Positions 1 to 8,755 are shown, counted from the first letter of the stretch. The stretch: DNA of 39,705 nt from Prevotella sp. (GCA_022774105.1 JALFNY010000061.1:1-39705), one strand, 5' to 3'. A program made the numbers and translations. Notes: generated by a model from the letters alone, not told the origin.

Positions 1-1978
1 CCTTGCCCTTACGGGCTGGCAGGTGCACGGTTATGCAATTGTCGGGATAGTCTGCTGTCACGCGTGTCTTGAGTGGCAACTGCGGATTGCTCCATATTGG
101 GAAGAAGAACTGCACGGAGTCACAGGTGGTGTAGCACTTAACCTCCACGCAACGGTTGTCGGTGTACGGCAAATCCCATGTGTCTGCCATGATGGGGTAC
201 TGCCAGTGGTCTGTTCCGGCAGGCTGGTTGAAGCAGTTGTCACGCACCACGAGTTTCAGATAGTCTTTCTCAGGCTGCCACGCAGGGTGATAGAAGGCGG
301 CCTGCGGGCGTTCCTTCAAGGTCATGTCAAAGGGGCATGAGCACCAGCCCTTGGCTGGCCACGGTGATGATTCGCCCAGATAGTCAACGCCAGCCCACAC
401 AAACGAGCCGGCGATGAAGTCGTTTTCCTCTACGAAGTGCCACGGATTGTGCTCCACAAAGTCGCGGACGATGTCCTCACGAAGCCCAGAATAATAGACA
501 AATGCCTCTGATACCAGCATAATGCGTTCGGGATGACGCTTATGGTCGTTTATCATGCGAGGCTCAAGGTAGTTATATCCTACGATGTCTGCCACCTCTC
601 CGAACTTGTCGTTGAACCCTTGCTGGCACGCCACCATTGTGGGGCGCGTGGGATCAATGCGCTTTGCTATGTCGTTCAGCATACGGCTGCGCTCCACTCC
701 CTCGTCAGTGTCGAGCCATGCCTCTGACAGTTCGTTGCCAATGCTCCATACTATCACCGAGGGGTGGTTGCGATCACGGCGTATCATGTCCGTGAGGTCC
801 TTCTCAGCGCACTGGTCAAAGAATGGGGCATAGTACCCGGACTTCCACTTGTCAAATGCTTCATCAATGACAAGCAGTCCCAATGTGTCGCAGATAGTGA
901 GGAACTCTGGTGACGGAGGGTTATGAGAACAGCGCACAGCGTTGCACCCTATTTCTTTCAAAGCACGCAAACGGCGTTCCCATACGCCGTCAGGGACGGC
1001 CACGCCGAGGCTGCCAGCGTCCTGATGCAGGCACATACCACGCAGTTTCATGCCCTTGCCGTTGAGGGAAAAACCCTTGTTAGCATCGAAACGTGCTTCA
1101 CGTATGCCAAACGGAGTGTCCACCTGGTCTATCACCTTGCCCCTGGCATTGCGCAGTTGTGTGCGCATTATATATATATAAGGTGTATCAGTTGACCACA
1201 GACGGGGCGCAGTGACGGAGAATTGGCTGGCCGCTTGGCTTGTGGTTTGACTGTTTAGTTGTTTGGGTGTTTTGTTGTTTGGTTTTCCTGAGGTATTCAG
1301 TATGGTGTGTGTCACGGTGAATTTGCCGCCTTGATCGGTGGTGGCGGTGTCAATTTCTGCCGTCACCCGCACCGTTGCTGACTTCATATCGGGCGAGAGA
1401 TTCGTCTGTATGCAGATACCGTCGGTCTTTAGATGTGTGGCGTTCACTACTTTAAGCCATACATGACGGTATATTCCCGACCCCGTGTACCAGCGTGATT
1501 GCTCCTCACGGTTGACGTGAACGACAAGGCGGTTGGCTTTGCCGGCGGTGAGATATGGTGTCATGTCAAACTCAAAGCCTGTGTAACCATACACGTGATG
1601 ACCCAGTTTGTGACCGTTTATCCACACCGTCGCACGATGATATACACCATCGAAATGTACTATGTACTTGCTGTTCCTGCCCGTTGGAGGTGTAAAATCC
1701 TTGACATACACTCCTTGTCCGCCGGCGAGATAGCCTGCGGCACCACCCACCTTAGGGTCAAAGGTCAGTTCTCTGCTCCAATCATGGGGCACATATACGG
1801 CCTTGAAGTCTGCCGACAGCATACTGCCTGCACCCTGAGTGTTGACAGTTTGCAGGGTCTTCACCATGTCGGCAGAGTCCTTACACAACCTGAACTGCCA
1901 CCCTTGGTCAAACGTTAATCGCCTTGCAGCAACTGGAAGGATAGCCAATAAGAAACAAAAGAATAAGGAATGTCGCAT
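1..1978 (-). CDS. Secreted glycoside hydrolase family 2 enzyme (beta-galactosidase-like), partial at left edge
   Basis: The frame is open from an ATG at 1978 to the first base, so about 659 residues are visible and the C-terminus lies outside; the ORF track misses it because no stop is present. A short hydrophobic signal peptide (MRHSLFFCFLLAILPVAA) is followed by the GH2 sugar-binding domain (about 20-180, with VPHDWS and GIYRHVWL), an Ig-like domain (about 185-295) and a TIM barrel. In the barrel, WSIGNEL carries the likely acid/base Glu416 and LVSEAF the likely nucleophile Glu491. GH2 enzymes of this form remove terminal beta-galactose, glucuronate or similar sugars; the exact substrate cannot be read here. 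It starts 20 bp downstream of the GH43 stop, so the two are probably one operon. Residues 231-253 are an odd low-complexity insert rich in N, K, Q, T and S. Confidence 0.9.
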   Translation of the reverse strand, partial: MRHSLFFCFLLAILPVAARRLTFDQGWQFRLCKDSADMVKTLQTVNTQGAGSMLSADFKAVYVPHDWSRELTFDPKVGGAAGYLAGGQGVYVKDFTPPTGRNSKYIVHFDGVYHRATVWINGHKLGHHVYGYTGFEFDMTPYLTAGKANRLVVHVNREEQSRWYTGSGIYRHVWLKVVNATHLKTDGICIQTNLSPDMKSATVRVTAEIDTATTDQGGKFTVTHTILNTSGKPNNKTPKQLNSQTTSQAASQFSVTAPRLWSTDTPYIYIMRTQLRNARGKVIDQVDTPFGIREARFDANKGFSLNGKGMKLRGMCLHQDAGSLGVAVPDGVWERRLRALKEIGCNAVRCSHNPPSPEFLTICDTLGLLVIDEAFDKWKSGYYAPFFDQCAEKDLTDMIRRDRNHPSVIVWSIGNELSEAWLDTDEGVERSRMLNDIAKRIDPTRPTMVACQQGFNDKFGEVADIVGYNYLEPRMINDHKRHPERIMLVSEAFVYYSGLREDIVRDFVEHNPWHFVEENDFIAGSFVWAGVDYLGESSPWPAKGWCSCPFDMTLKERPQAAFYHPAWQPEKDYLKLVVRDNCFNQPAGTDHWQYPIMADTWDLPYTDNRCVEVKCYTTCDSVQFFFPIWSNPQLPLKTRVTADYPDNCITVHLPARKGK
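1220..1288 (-). repeat. Degenerate 8-bp tandem repeat inside the GH2 coding sequence
   Basis: Read on the coding strand, this stretch splits into 8-bp blocks such as CAAACAAC, AAAACACC, CAAACAAC, TAAACAGT and CAAACCAC. It encodes the low-complexity segment GKPNNKTPKQLNSQTTSQ at the end of the Ig-like domain. The same style of 8-bp repeat (CAACCAAA, CTACTAAA) is found in the gene-free region at 8541-8632. The reading frame stays open through it. Confidence 0.6.
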
Positions 1979-1997
1979 CATAATTGCTCTATTCTTG

Positions 1998-3680
1998 TTA
2001 TTTATTACTTGTGGCATACAGTCCTATGCAGGCTCCTATGAAGCCACCACTCTTGTTGGTGGTAAGGTTTGTGGCATCTACCCCTACCGCTGCCGTCTGC
2101 CATTCGCCGTCAGCGACAGCGTAATGGAAGTCATACAGTCCGCCATTGCCACTGATTTTCAGTCGCAATGACTTGGTGGCCTCCTCCTTGTTCAGCACCA
2201 CCGTTGACACGGCCACGGACGTTTTTTCCGTCCTTGTCAGCACTATTGCCACGGAACCGTCTGCCAGCATTGTCTTGCCGAACGTGAGGTTATAGTCCTC
2301 GTTCTGCAACAATGCAAAGCCGGCGAGGTCCTTCTGCGATGCAGGAGTGAACTCCATGCGTGTCTCTGCGGTGAAAGTGGTGTGCTGTTGGGGAGTGAAC
2401 AGTGCGGAAAGTGTTTCTCGCTGCCTTATATTCACTGGCAAAGGCTTTATCCTTAGGCCTGTTCCCGGATAGGAAACGATGCCAGGCTTGGGATTACGCA
2501 GCGTCAGCCAGCGTGCGTTCAGCCGCTTGCCGTCAAAGTTGTCGGTGTAAGAAAAGTTGCCAGTGAGGTATGCGGTCTCCGGTGTTTGGGGTGCTATTGT
2601 GCCACCTTTGTAGTCAACGACAGTGGGAACAGCCTGGCCCTGTTCCAGTATCACAGGCCAACCGTCTTTCCATGTCACTGGTAACATATAGGTATCACGG
2701 CCTGTATTGTAATAAATATTCTTGTCATAAGGGCGACAAGCGAGGAAAACCGCCCACCAATCACCCTTTGGGGTCTGCACAATATCGGCGTGACCAGCAC
2801 TTGAAACATAGTCGTCGCGCTGTGGGTCAAGGCCTGAACGCTGTGTGAGTATGGGGTTACCAGAATACTCCTCGAATGGTCCCATAGGGCTTTTTGCTCT
2901 CAGTATCACCTCGCTATGTCCCTCACCAGTGCCTCCTTCAGCGCACATGAGGTAGTAATACCTGCCCACACGGAACAGATGCGGGCCTTCTATCCATATC
3001 GGTTTCTCCTGAACGTGAGTGCCTCCACGCAGTATCTCCACCTGTTCGCCTATCACACTGTCACCCTCTACGCTGAATCTGTGGCACATTATGCTGCGTT
3101 GTCCTTCGTAATCATGACCTCCTACGGGCTCGTCATTGTTCACAATATAGCCTTTTCCGTCCTTGTCAAAGAAGAAAGAAGGGTCTATTCCGCCCACTTT
3201 TCTTAGATATATAGGCTCGCTCCAGCCCTTTTCAGGGTCCTTACTCTTCACATAAAAGTTACCCGCCCCTACGTTGGTGGTAATCATGTAGAACGTCTTG
3301 TTCTTCTCATTATACGTTATTGCAGGTGCAAATATTCCCCCACTGACCCCTTGTCTGGCGAGGGGCAACTGGCTTTCACGGTCAAGCACATGCCCAATGC
3401 TCTGCCAGTTCACAAGGTCCTTACTCTTATATATAGGTACACCAGGAAAGAATGAGAACGAGGAATTGACCATATAATACGTGTCTCCCTTACGACAAAT
3501 GGAAGGGTCAGGCGCAAAACCCGCTATAATAGGATTCAGATATTGGGTAGAAGGGTTATACTCCTTATTAAAACGAGCATCATTTCCTTTATAAGAGAAA
3601 TATGAGAATGTAGCATCATTTTGTGCATACGTTGACAATGCAGCCGTTGCAGCAAGAACAAGTGATAGTAGTTTTTTCAT
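1998..3680 (-). CDS. Secreted GH43 beta-xylosidase / alpha-L-arabinofuranosidase
   Basis: 560 residues with a signal peptide (MKKLLSLVLAATAALSTYAQ). The five-bladed propeller of GH43 fills about 45-350. The three expected acidic residues are visible: the base Asp58 in FAPDPS, the pKa-modulating Asp166 in GGIDPSFF and the acid Glu231 in IEGPHLF. Residues about 375-560 form a C-terminal beta-sandwich like that of GH43 beta-xylosidases (YTDNFDGKRLNARW at its start). GH43 enzymes with this layout remove xylose or arabinose units. The ATG at 3680 is directly followed by the signal peptide. A TAnnTTTG promoter lies 230 bp upstream, which gives a long leader. The GH2 gene follows after 19 bp. Arabinofuranosidase fits the pectin context better than xylosidase, but that is inference. 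Confidence 0.92.
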   Translation of the reverse strand: MKKLLSLVLAATAALSTYAQNDATFSYFSYKGNDARFNKEYNPSTQYLNPIIAGFAPDPSICRKGDTYYMVNSSFSFFPGVPIYKSKDLVNWQSIGHVLDRESQLPLARQGVSGGIFAPAITYNEKNKTFYMITTNVGAGNFYVKSKDPEKGWSEPIYLRKVGGIDPSFFFDKDGKGYIVNNDEPVGGHDYEGQRSIMCHRFSVEGDSVIGEQVEILRGGTHVQEKPIWIEGPHLFRVGRYYYLMCAEGGTGEGHSEVILRAKSPMGPFEEYSGNPILTQRSGLDPQRDDYVSSAGHADIVQTPKGDWWAVFLACRPYDKNIYYNTGRDTYMLPVTWKDGWPVILEQGQAVPTVVDYKGGTIAPQTPETAYLTGNFSYTDNFDGKRLNARWLTLRNPKPGIVSYPGTGLRIKPLPVNIRQRETLSALFTPQQHTTFTAETRMEFTPASQKDLAGFALLQNEDYNLTFGKTMLADGSVAIVLTRTEKTSVAVSTVVLNKEEATKSLRLKISGNGGLYDFHYAVADGEWQTAAVGVDATNLTTNKSGGFIGACIGLYATSNK

Positions 3681-3762
3681 ATTGTTTAGTTATTTGTATG
3701 TTATCATAGTAGAGATAGCGTCCTTCGTCAGTATAGCCAGCCGCTGTAGGTTTAGCAAGCAA

Positions 3763-3806
3763 CCCGACAAGAACCCAACCGCTGTCAGGTTTCTTATGAT
3801 GTCGGG
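3763..3806 (-). promoter_or_regulatory. Hairpin in the long 5' leader of the GH43-GH2 operon
   Basis: CCCGACA at 3763-3769 pairs with TGTCGGG at 3800-3806. Inside it, AGAA/TTCT and AACC/GGTT can extend the stem. It lies about 80 bp before the GH43 start codon and downstream of the predicted transcription start, so it would be in the mRNA leader. It lacks a T-run, so it is not a standard terminator. Its function is unknown. Confidence 0.4.
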
Positions 3807-3910
3807 GCTTACTAATCATAGTCACTGTCTCAGCAACTATACCAACTAACTAATATAACTAAACTACTAACCATATCTGAAAAAATCGAACTATCTTTCT
3901 GATTCTGCTG

Positions 3911-3918
3911 CAAAGTTA
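3911..3918 (-). promoter_or_regulatory. Bacteroidota -7 box for the GH43-GH2 operon
   Basis: On the minus strand the sequence is TAACTTTGCAG, an exact match to TAnnTTTG. No good -33 TTTG was seen at the normal 19-21 bp distance, which would suit a promoter needing an activator. It implies a leader of roughly 220 nt. Confidence 0.55.
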
Positions 3919-4056
3919 ATACATTTATAAACAAAACGCTTATTAATTCGTACCATTTCCTTGTATTCCTGTTTCTTGATAGCGTTTTTTGCGCATTGTG
4001 TTACATGAGCGAAACAATTTTATACAAACAAAAAAATACGTCTCATACATTATATA

Positions 4057-4064
4057 TAATTTTG
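4057..4064 (+). promoter_or_regulatory. Bacteroidota -7 box for the 1344-residue surface protein
   Basis: TAATTTTG followed by CA matches TAnnTTTG and sits 55 bp before the ATG at 4119. No clear -33 TTTG is present; the upstream stretch is A-rich. Confidence 0.55.
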
Positions 4065-4118
4065 CAACCAGAAGAAAATACTTACCTATTCTACAATTAC
4101 TAAAACCATTATTTAGTT

Positions 4119-7100
4119 ATGAAAGCAAAACGATTACTAAACCTTGGACTAATGATGGCCTGTGGATTGAGCCTACAAGCACAGACCAACATTTTCCACG
4201 AAAGCTTTGACGCAGCGCAGTCAAAAGCAGAAACAGACGTGGCGTGGTATGAGTTCATCAACATCAAAGATGGTGATGAGCAAAGTATCAACACCACCGA
4301 CGCCTATGCTGGCGAGGGATGTATGAACTTCTTCAACGCCAACGTTGAAGGAAACTGGTGGGATCGCGCCATCAAGTTCCGCAACCTCCCATTGCAGGAA
4401 GGCAAGAGTTACCGCCTTACCTACCGCTTCAAGGGCCAGAACGAATGGGCCATTGACAGTGAAACAAAGAACAAGGGCAAGATGAGCGTTGCCCTCATGC
4501 AGGGTGGTGAGGATGCAGACATACCACTACTCGACGCTAATGGCAACGAGTTCAGGTATGAAGTATCTTACTTTAACCCTGAGAAGTATGAGAAGTACAC
4601 AAAGATGTTCTACTTCGCAAGCGCACAGTTACAGAAGGATACCTACGCTGAGAAGAACCCAGACAAGGCCCCTCTGGAAGACAAATGGTTCGCTACATTC
4701 AACATCTACAACCCTGGCGACTACTATCTCGACGAGGTTGACCTGTCAGAAAGCCCCATCGCAGGTGTTTACTTCAGTGAAGACGTAATACGTGTGGACT
4801 TCGGTTACGCAACAAACGTAACAGACCTGGCAAAGGCTAACCCACTCGGTCGCGTCATCATGCCAAATGACTGTGCATCAGTAACACTCAACGGTGCCGC
4901 TGTTGAAGTGGCTGCCGTAGAACTCCAGAGCGATGGTTACATGTACATCTTCCTTGACGATGTAAGATCTGATGATCCAAACGACAAGATAGAGATAGCC
5001 TTCAAGAACCCAGAGGACGAAGCATATCAGGTTAAGTACAAAGGTACACTTGCGCCAGAAGGTGCAGTTCCTTCATTCGGCGAAGAAGCAGGAGAATACC
5101 TCGAGGGTCTGGAAGAAGTAATGTCATGGGCATATACAGAGCCAACAAAGGTATCTACCGTTCCTGTTGACGGTTCATTCGCCCTTGATGAGACAATGAC
5201 AGAGGTTTCATTCACATTCGACAAGCCTGTAATGGGACATGACGACAACGGTAAACCACTTGTTGCTAAGTTAAACGGTGTAGAGGATCTCGTGCTCAAA
5301 ACACAACTGGCTGATGACGAAAGCACAACAACACTTACCTTCGGTCGTAAAGACAACAAGCCTTTCACTAAGGGAGGATACTCTATAACCCTATCAGGCG
5401 TTACCTCTGATAAGAATATTAAGTCTTTCGAAACCTTTACACTTGACTTTGAAACAGGTAAGATACAACTTGCAGAAACAGTATATACAGACATCACCAC
5501 ACACCTCTTGCAGGGTGAAAACGGCAAAATACCAGTAGGCTGGACCTGTATGGTCAAGGGTGAAGCTGGTAACTGGACAAGTGGTGTAGTATGGGAAGGC
5601 GGCTCTGCTTGCCGTAACATTAACGTTACGGGTGAAGATGGCAACGAATACGTTGCATTCTACATCTGCGACCGTGACGGATACACATACCTCAAGTATG
5701 GTGACAAAGAAGACGCACGTCTCACACTCCCTGCTGGCGACATAGAGTTCAGTATCATGGGTCTTGGACACGATGCTGATGTTCGCACACTCGAATTCCG
5801 CCTTGAAGACATGGACGGCAACGAGGTAGTCCACGGCTCTGGTTCAACAAGCGTTAATGCAAATAACTTTACAACCGTTGAAGCAGCAGGAAACATCAGC
5901 GTAAAGTTCAACAATCCTAAGGAGCAGAACTTTATTCTGAAGATACATAATTCATCTGGTGGCTGGGATGGAGCACGTGTACTTGGCTTCAAAGCAAGAA
6001 GTTACACCATGACCGAGGGTGAATCAACCGAGGCTTCGGTAGTATTTGCCGATGAAAATTACGGCGGTGCCAACAAGGTTACAACAGCAGACAACGCTGC
6101 ACCGGCAGTAGGTTCTGGCTGGGCACTCTATCAGAAAACAGAAACAGGTAACATAAAGAAAGTGCCAGGACAGGACTACAACTACAACGGTACTCGTATC
6201 TTCAAACTTGGCATCAAGAACCTCACCACCGGTTACTACACCAACGGCAACTGGCCTGAAACATACGCTATCTATGGTAGCGGAGAATCTGAGAGCGTTG
6301 ATAACGAGCCTGTTCTCCATATCCCATCTGGCCGTCACCAGATTACATACTATGCTTCTAACTGGAAGGAAAATAGTGCTAACGCAGGCAGAGACCACAT
6401 TGTTTACTTCGAACTTGGCAACAAGGAAGACGGAACAGTATTCTATAGCCGTGAAGACAAGATTGAGAACTGTGACATGAACGGCGACCGCAACGCAAAA
6501 GTTGAAGCCAAAATGATACAGTTCACCATCAGCATACCAACTGACGGCGACTACACCATCAAGGTAGGTGGCACCACAGAGCAATTCATCGGTAACTTCA
6601 AGATTGAGAAACTCGGTTCACAGACAGCATACTATAACGGTCTTGTCAACGCTGCAAGGAAACTTGCTATCGAGGAACTCGAAGCCAGCGCAGACGAGAA
6701 GTTCAACGGTACTACAAAGACCGCTTTGCAGGCAGCCGTTGACAAGTATGCAGACCTCTCTAACATGCACACTCCTGCTGAGGCAACAGCAGCCAAGGCA
6801 GAACTCGAGTCACTGACAAAGGATATGGCAACACGCCGTGAGTACGTTGACCGTTACGGCAAAGCCCTTGACGCAGCGGCTGCAATCATAGCAGAGGTAG
6901 GCGAGAAAGAGGCTACAGACGAGGACCCAGGACATCCTGCTACAAAGTATGTTAATCTTGAAGCCTTCCAAGCCCTCGAAGCAGTATATAACGCTAACAG
7001 CGCAAAGACTGCTCAGGAACAGGAGGATAAGGAACTCATCGCTGCCACTCAGGACCTTGAGAACAACACCACATGGCTCACCAACATGAGAGACAAATGC

Positions 7101-8153
7101 GTAACATTGCTGACAGAGCAGATTGTTGACGCTGCTGCCGCCCTTGTCAAGCTTGACGCCAACACCTCTAACGATGAGTATGTAATAGCAGCCGGCAACG
7201 CCCTCACCGATGATCAGGAGATAGCCAAGGCCCTCCAACTCCGTGTGACAAAGGCTATTTACGACAAACTCGCTAACGGTAACAATCCATTCATAGTACT
7301 TGATCCAGAAACTAAATTTGAAGACGTTGACTCAATAGACCTCAGCAGTTTCATACAGAACCGCAACATCTACAGCACAGAGACAGACCTCAACAGGAAT
7401 CTCACCAGCATCGACAATCTCCCAGGCTGGAGCCTTGACATACTGTCAGGCACCCCAGCTGTTGAATGGAGTTGGGTTGCGTTCAACGCTAACAAGTATA
7501 ACCCAGTAACCAACCAGTACCTCATCTGTGGCTGGCACACTGAGTTTGACCTATATCAGACCATCAAGAACCTCCCTGTTGGTAAATACACCTACGTAGC
7601 AGGAACACAGGACCGTGGATTCTCTGACGTAACTGACAATAAGAAGGCATATATGGCCGAGAACCAGTCATGGCACGTAACAGGTACTGACGGCACTAAC
7701 GAGATTGAAGGTGACATCCTCTCTTACATCTGGTGGCAGGTAGGCGATACAAAAGACATCGCAGGCTTCAATATCGAGAAGCAGGGCCAGTGGTACGGAC
7801 TGACAGAGTGTGTATCAAAGCAGTTCGCCGTTCCAGCAGTTGGTGAAGGCATGACAGGTGAGATGACCATCGGTGCTCATCCAAAAGAGTTCGAGGGACT
7901 TGCTTCTGTTGACAACTTCCGCATCTACATGGTAGGCAAGGACGACACATTCGACTACGCCGCCGCTGCAAATGCAATAGCAAAAGAGATTGAAACAGCA
8001 GTTGATGAGGTATCAGCACCAGAGGGTGAGCCTGTAAACGTAAGTTTCTACGACCTCACAGGTAAGCAGGTAAGCACACCAAGCGGCATCACCATCAAGG
8101 TTGATACATACAAGAACGGATATATTAAGGTATCAAAGATATTGGTTCCATAA
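4119..8153 (+). CDS. Large secreted multidomain surface protein with sorting-type C-terminus
   Basis: 1344 residues, no enzyme family recognised. The signal peptide is MKAKRLLNLGLMMACGLSLQAQ. Residues about 23-170 look like a jelly-roll module (FHESFDAAQ, WWDRAIKFRNLP). Residues about 200-450 look like two Ig-type domains. Two further beta-rich modules follow (about 455-630 and 640-830). A long helical, Ala/Glu/Lys-rich segment (about 835-1070) resembles FIVAR-type helical spacers. Another beta module follows (about 1090-1300, WSLDILSGTPAVEWSW). The last 40 residues (VSFYDLTGKQVSTP ... YIKVSKILVP) resemble a type IX secretion C-terminal sorting domain, so export to the cell surface is likely. 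The layout suggests a glycan-binding or adhesive protein; that is inference. It is a single-gene unit with its own promoter and terminator, divergent from GH43. The smaller listed ORFs inside it are shadows. Confidence 0.85.
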   Translation: MKAKRLLNLGLMMACGLSLQAQTNIFHESFDAAQSKAETDVAWYEFINIKDGDEQSINTTDAYAGEGCMNFFNANVEGNWWDRAIKFRNLPLQEGKSYRLTYRFKGQNEWAIDSETKNKGKMSVALMQGGEDADIPLLDANGNEFRYEVSYFNPEKYEKYTKMFYFASAQLQKDTYAEKNPDKAPLEDKWFATFNIYNPGDYYLDEVDLSESPIAGVYFSEDVIRVDFGYATNVTDLAKANPLGRVIMPNDCASVTLNGAAVEVAAVELQSDGYMYIFLDDVRSDDPNDKIEIAFKNPEDEAYQVKYKGTLAPEGAVPSFGEEAGEYLEGLEEVMSWAYTEPTKVSTVPVDGSFALDETMTEVSFTFDKPVMGHDDNGKPLVAKLNGVEDLVLKTQLADDESTTTLTFGRKDNKPFTKGGYSITLSGVTSDKNIKSFETFTLDFETGKIQLAETVYTDITTHLLQGENGKIPVGWTCMVKGEAGNWTSGVVWEGGSACRNINVTGEDGNEYVAFYICDRDGYTYLKYGDKEDARLTLPAGDIEFSIMGLGHDADVRTLEFRLEDMDGNEVVHGSGSTSVNANNFTTVEAAGNISVKFNNPKEQNFILKIHNSSGGWDGARVLGFKARSYTMTEGESTEASVVFADENYGGANKVTTADNAAPAVGSGWALYQKTETGNIKKVPGQDYNYNGTRIFKLGIKNLTTGYYTNGNWPETYAIYGSGESESVDNEPVLHIPSGRHQITYYASNWKENSANAGRDHIVYFELGNKEDGTVFYSREDKIENCDMNGDRNAKVEAKMIQFTISIPTDGDYTIKVGGTTEQFIGNFKIEKLGSQTAYYNGLVNAARKLAIEELEASADEKFNGTTKTALQAAVDKYADLSNMHTPAEATAAKAELESLTKDMATRREYVDRYGKALDAAAAIIAEVGEKEATDEDPGHPATKYVNLEAFQALEAVYNANSAKTAQEQEDKELIAATQDLENNTTWLTNMRDKCVTLLTEQIVDAAAALVKLDANTSNDEYVIAAGNALTDDQEIAKALQLRVTKAIYDKLANGNNPFIVLDPETKFEDVDSIDLSSFIQNRNIYSTETDLNRNLTSIDNLPGWSLDILSGTPAVEWSWVAFNANKYNPVTNQYLICGWHTEFDLYQTIKNLPVGKYTYVAGTQDRGFSDVTDNKKAYMAENQSWHVTGTDGTNEIEGDILSYIWWQVGDTKDIAGFNIEKQGQWYGLTECVSKQFAVPAVGEGMTGEMTIGAHPKEFEGLASVDNFRIYMVGKDDTFDYAAAANAIAKEIETAVDEVSAPEGEPVNVSFYDLTGKQVSTPSGITIKVDTYKNGYIKVSKILVP

Positions 8154-8177
8154 GCCATCTGTTTTTTTAGAAGATTG

Positions 8178-8209
8178 ATAGGGCGCTCCTTTTGGGGCGC
8201 CCTATTTTG
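8178..8209 (+). terminator. Rho-independent terminator after the surface protein
   Basis: ATAGGGCGC (8178-8186) pairs with GCGCCCTAT (8197-8205) and is followed by TTTTG. It begins 25 bp after the stop codon. Confidence 0.85.
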
Positions 8210-8368
8210 TTGTTTAGACGTTTAATGGGTTGGTGGGGTTAGTTGGTTGTGGCTGTTGCATAGGTAATTGGATTAGGAAGTAGGCGGAATGTGGCGCTGA
8301 CGCACCACACACAAGGGCAGCGAGGCTTGTGTGTAGTTTGGCTGCTCAGTAAGTTCTTAGGTCATAAT

Positions 8369-8535
8369 CTGCCGCTAATTACACTACAATCAGGTGCTGA
8401 TTACAGTACGAACAGGTGCTAATTACAATGCAATCAGGTGCTGATTACAATGCCGTTAGGTGCTGATTACAATGCAGTTAGGTGCTGATTACAATGCAGT
8501 TATGTGCTAATTGCAATGCAGTTATGTGCTGATAT
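8369..8535. repeat. 22-bp palindromic tandem repeat, array A (about 7.6 copies)
   Basis: Unit starts fall at 8369, 8391, 8413, 8435, 8457, 8479, 8501 and 8523, an exact 22-bp period. The typical unit is CAGGTGCTGATTACAATG plus four bases. The first and last units are degenerate. With the previous unit's end it forms AATCAG-GTG-CTGATT, a 6-3-6 palindrome. There is no room for unique spacers. Confidence 0.9.
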
Positions 8536-8540
8536 CCTCA

Positions 8541-8632
8541 CAACCAATAACTAAACCACTAACAACCAGCCCCCATTAACCAAACAACCAAACTACTAAA
8601 CAACCAAACGACTAAACAACTAAAACGACCAA
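8541..8632. repeat. Degenerate 8-bp tandem repeat, C/A-rich
   Basis: Blocks such as CAACCAAA, CTACTAAA, CAACCAAA, CGACTAAA and CAACTAAA follow one another at about 8-bp period. A G/T-rich counterpart lies at about 8207-8260 in opposite orientation. Confidence 0.6.
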
Positions 8633-8718
8633 GCATTCCCCGCGGCCCTTGTGTGTGGTGCGTCAGCGCCACATACCGCCTTCCCACACCTGCCCCATTA
8701 ATGCATCAACGAGACGCC

Positions 8719-8755
8719 AAACGGGCGCTGGTTATCATGTAACCAACGCCCGTTT
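8719..8755. terminator. Strong hairpin, possible terminator
   Basis: AAACGGGCG pairs with CGCCCGTTT, and after one mismatch TGGTTA pairs with TAACCA around the loop TCATG. The T-run is only TTT, so termination is plausible rather than certain. It lies between convergent genes and could act on either strand. Confidence 0.5.

Larger units (their letters stand above)
3681..4118. other. Divergent intergenic region between GH43 and the large surface protein
   Basis: 438 bp without a credible gene. It holds one TAnnTTTG box for each direction (minus 3911-3918, plus 4057-4064), a leader hairpin at 3763-3806 and an A/C-rich stretch with TAACTAAC-like words (3840-3870). The listed ORF at 3616-3825 runs through the GH43 start in another frame and has no features of a protein. 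No copy of the 22-bp repeat was found here, unlike the other long gaps. Confidence 0.7.
8282..8681. repeat. 400-bp element with 37-bp terminal inverted repeats around the largest 22-bp array
   Basis: 8282-8318 and 8645-8681 are inverted copies matching at 36 of 37 positions; the shared core includes GTGGCGCTGACGCACCAC and CACACAAGGGC. The interior has the 22-bp array and 8-bp repeats but no ORF. No clear target-site duplication is visible at the ends. It could be a non-autonomous mobile element or a structured boundary element; the sequence does not decide. Confidence 0.7.

Noticed and set aside
1499-2171. Plus-strand ORFs opposite GH2 and GH43
   Set aside because: They mirror the coding frame of well-supported minus-strand genes and have no family features.
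3616-3825. 69-residue minus-strand ORF across the GH43 start
   Set aside because: It overlaps the GH43 signal peptide in another frame and shows no domain or signal.
8369-8535. CRISPR array
   Set aside because: The period is only 22 bp and the units follow directly with no unique spacers; no cas genes are present.
8719-8755. A riboswitch or small RNA at the strong hairpin
   Set aside because: It is a simple stem between convergent genes with no promoter box in front; a terminator or boundary role is simpler.
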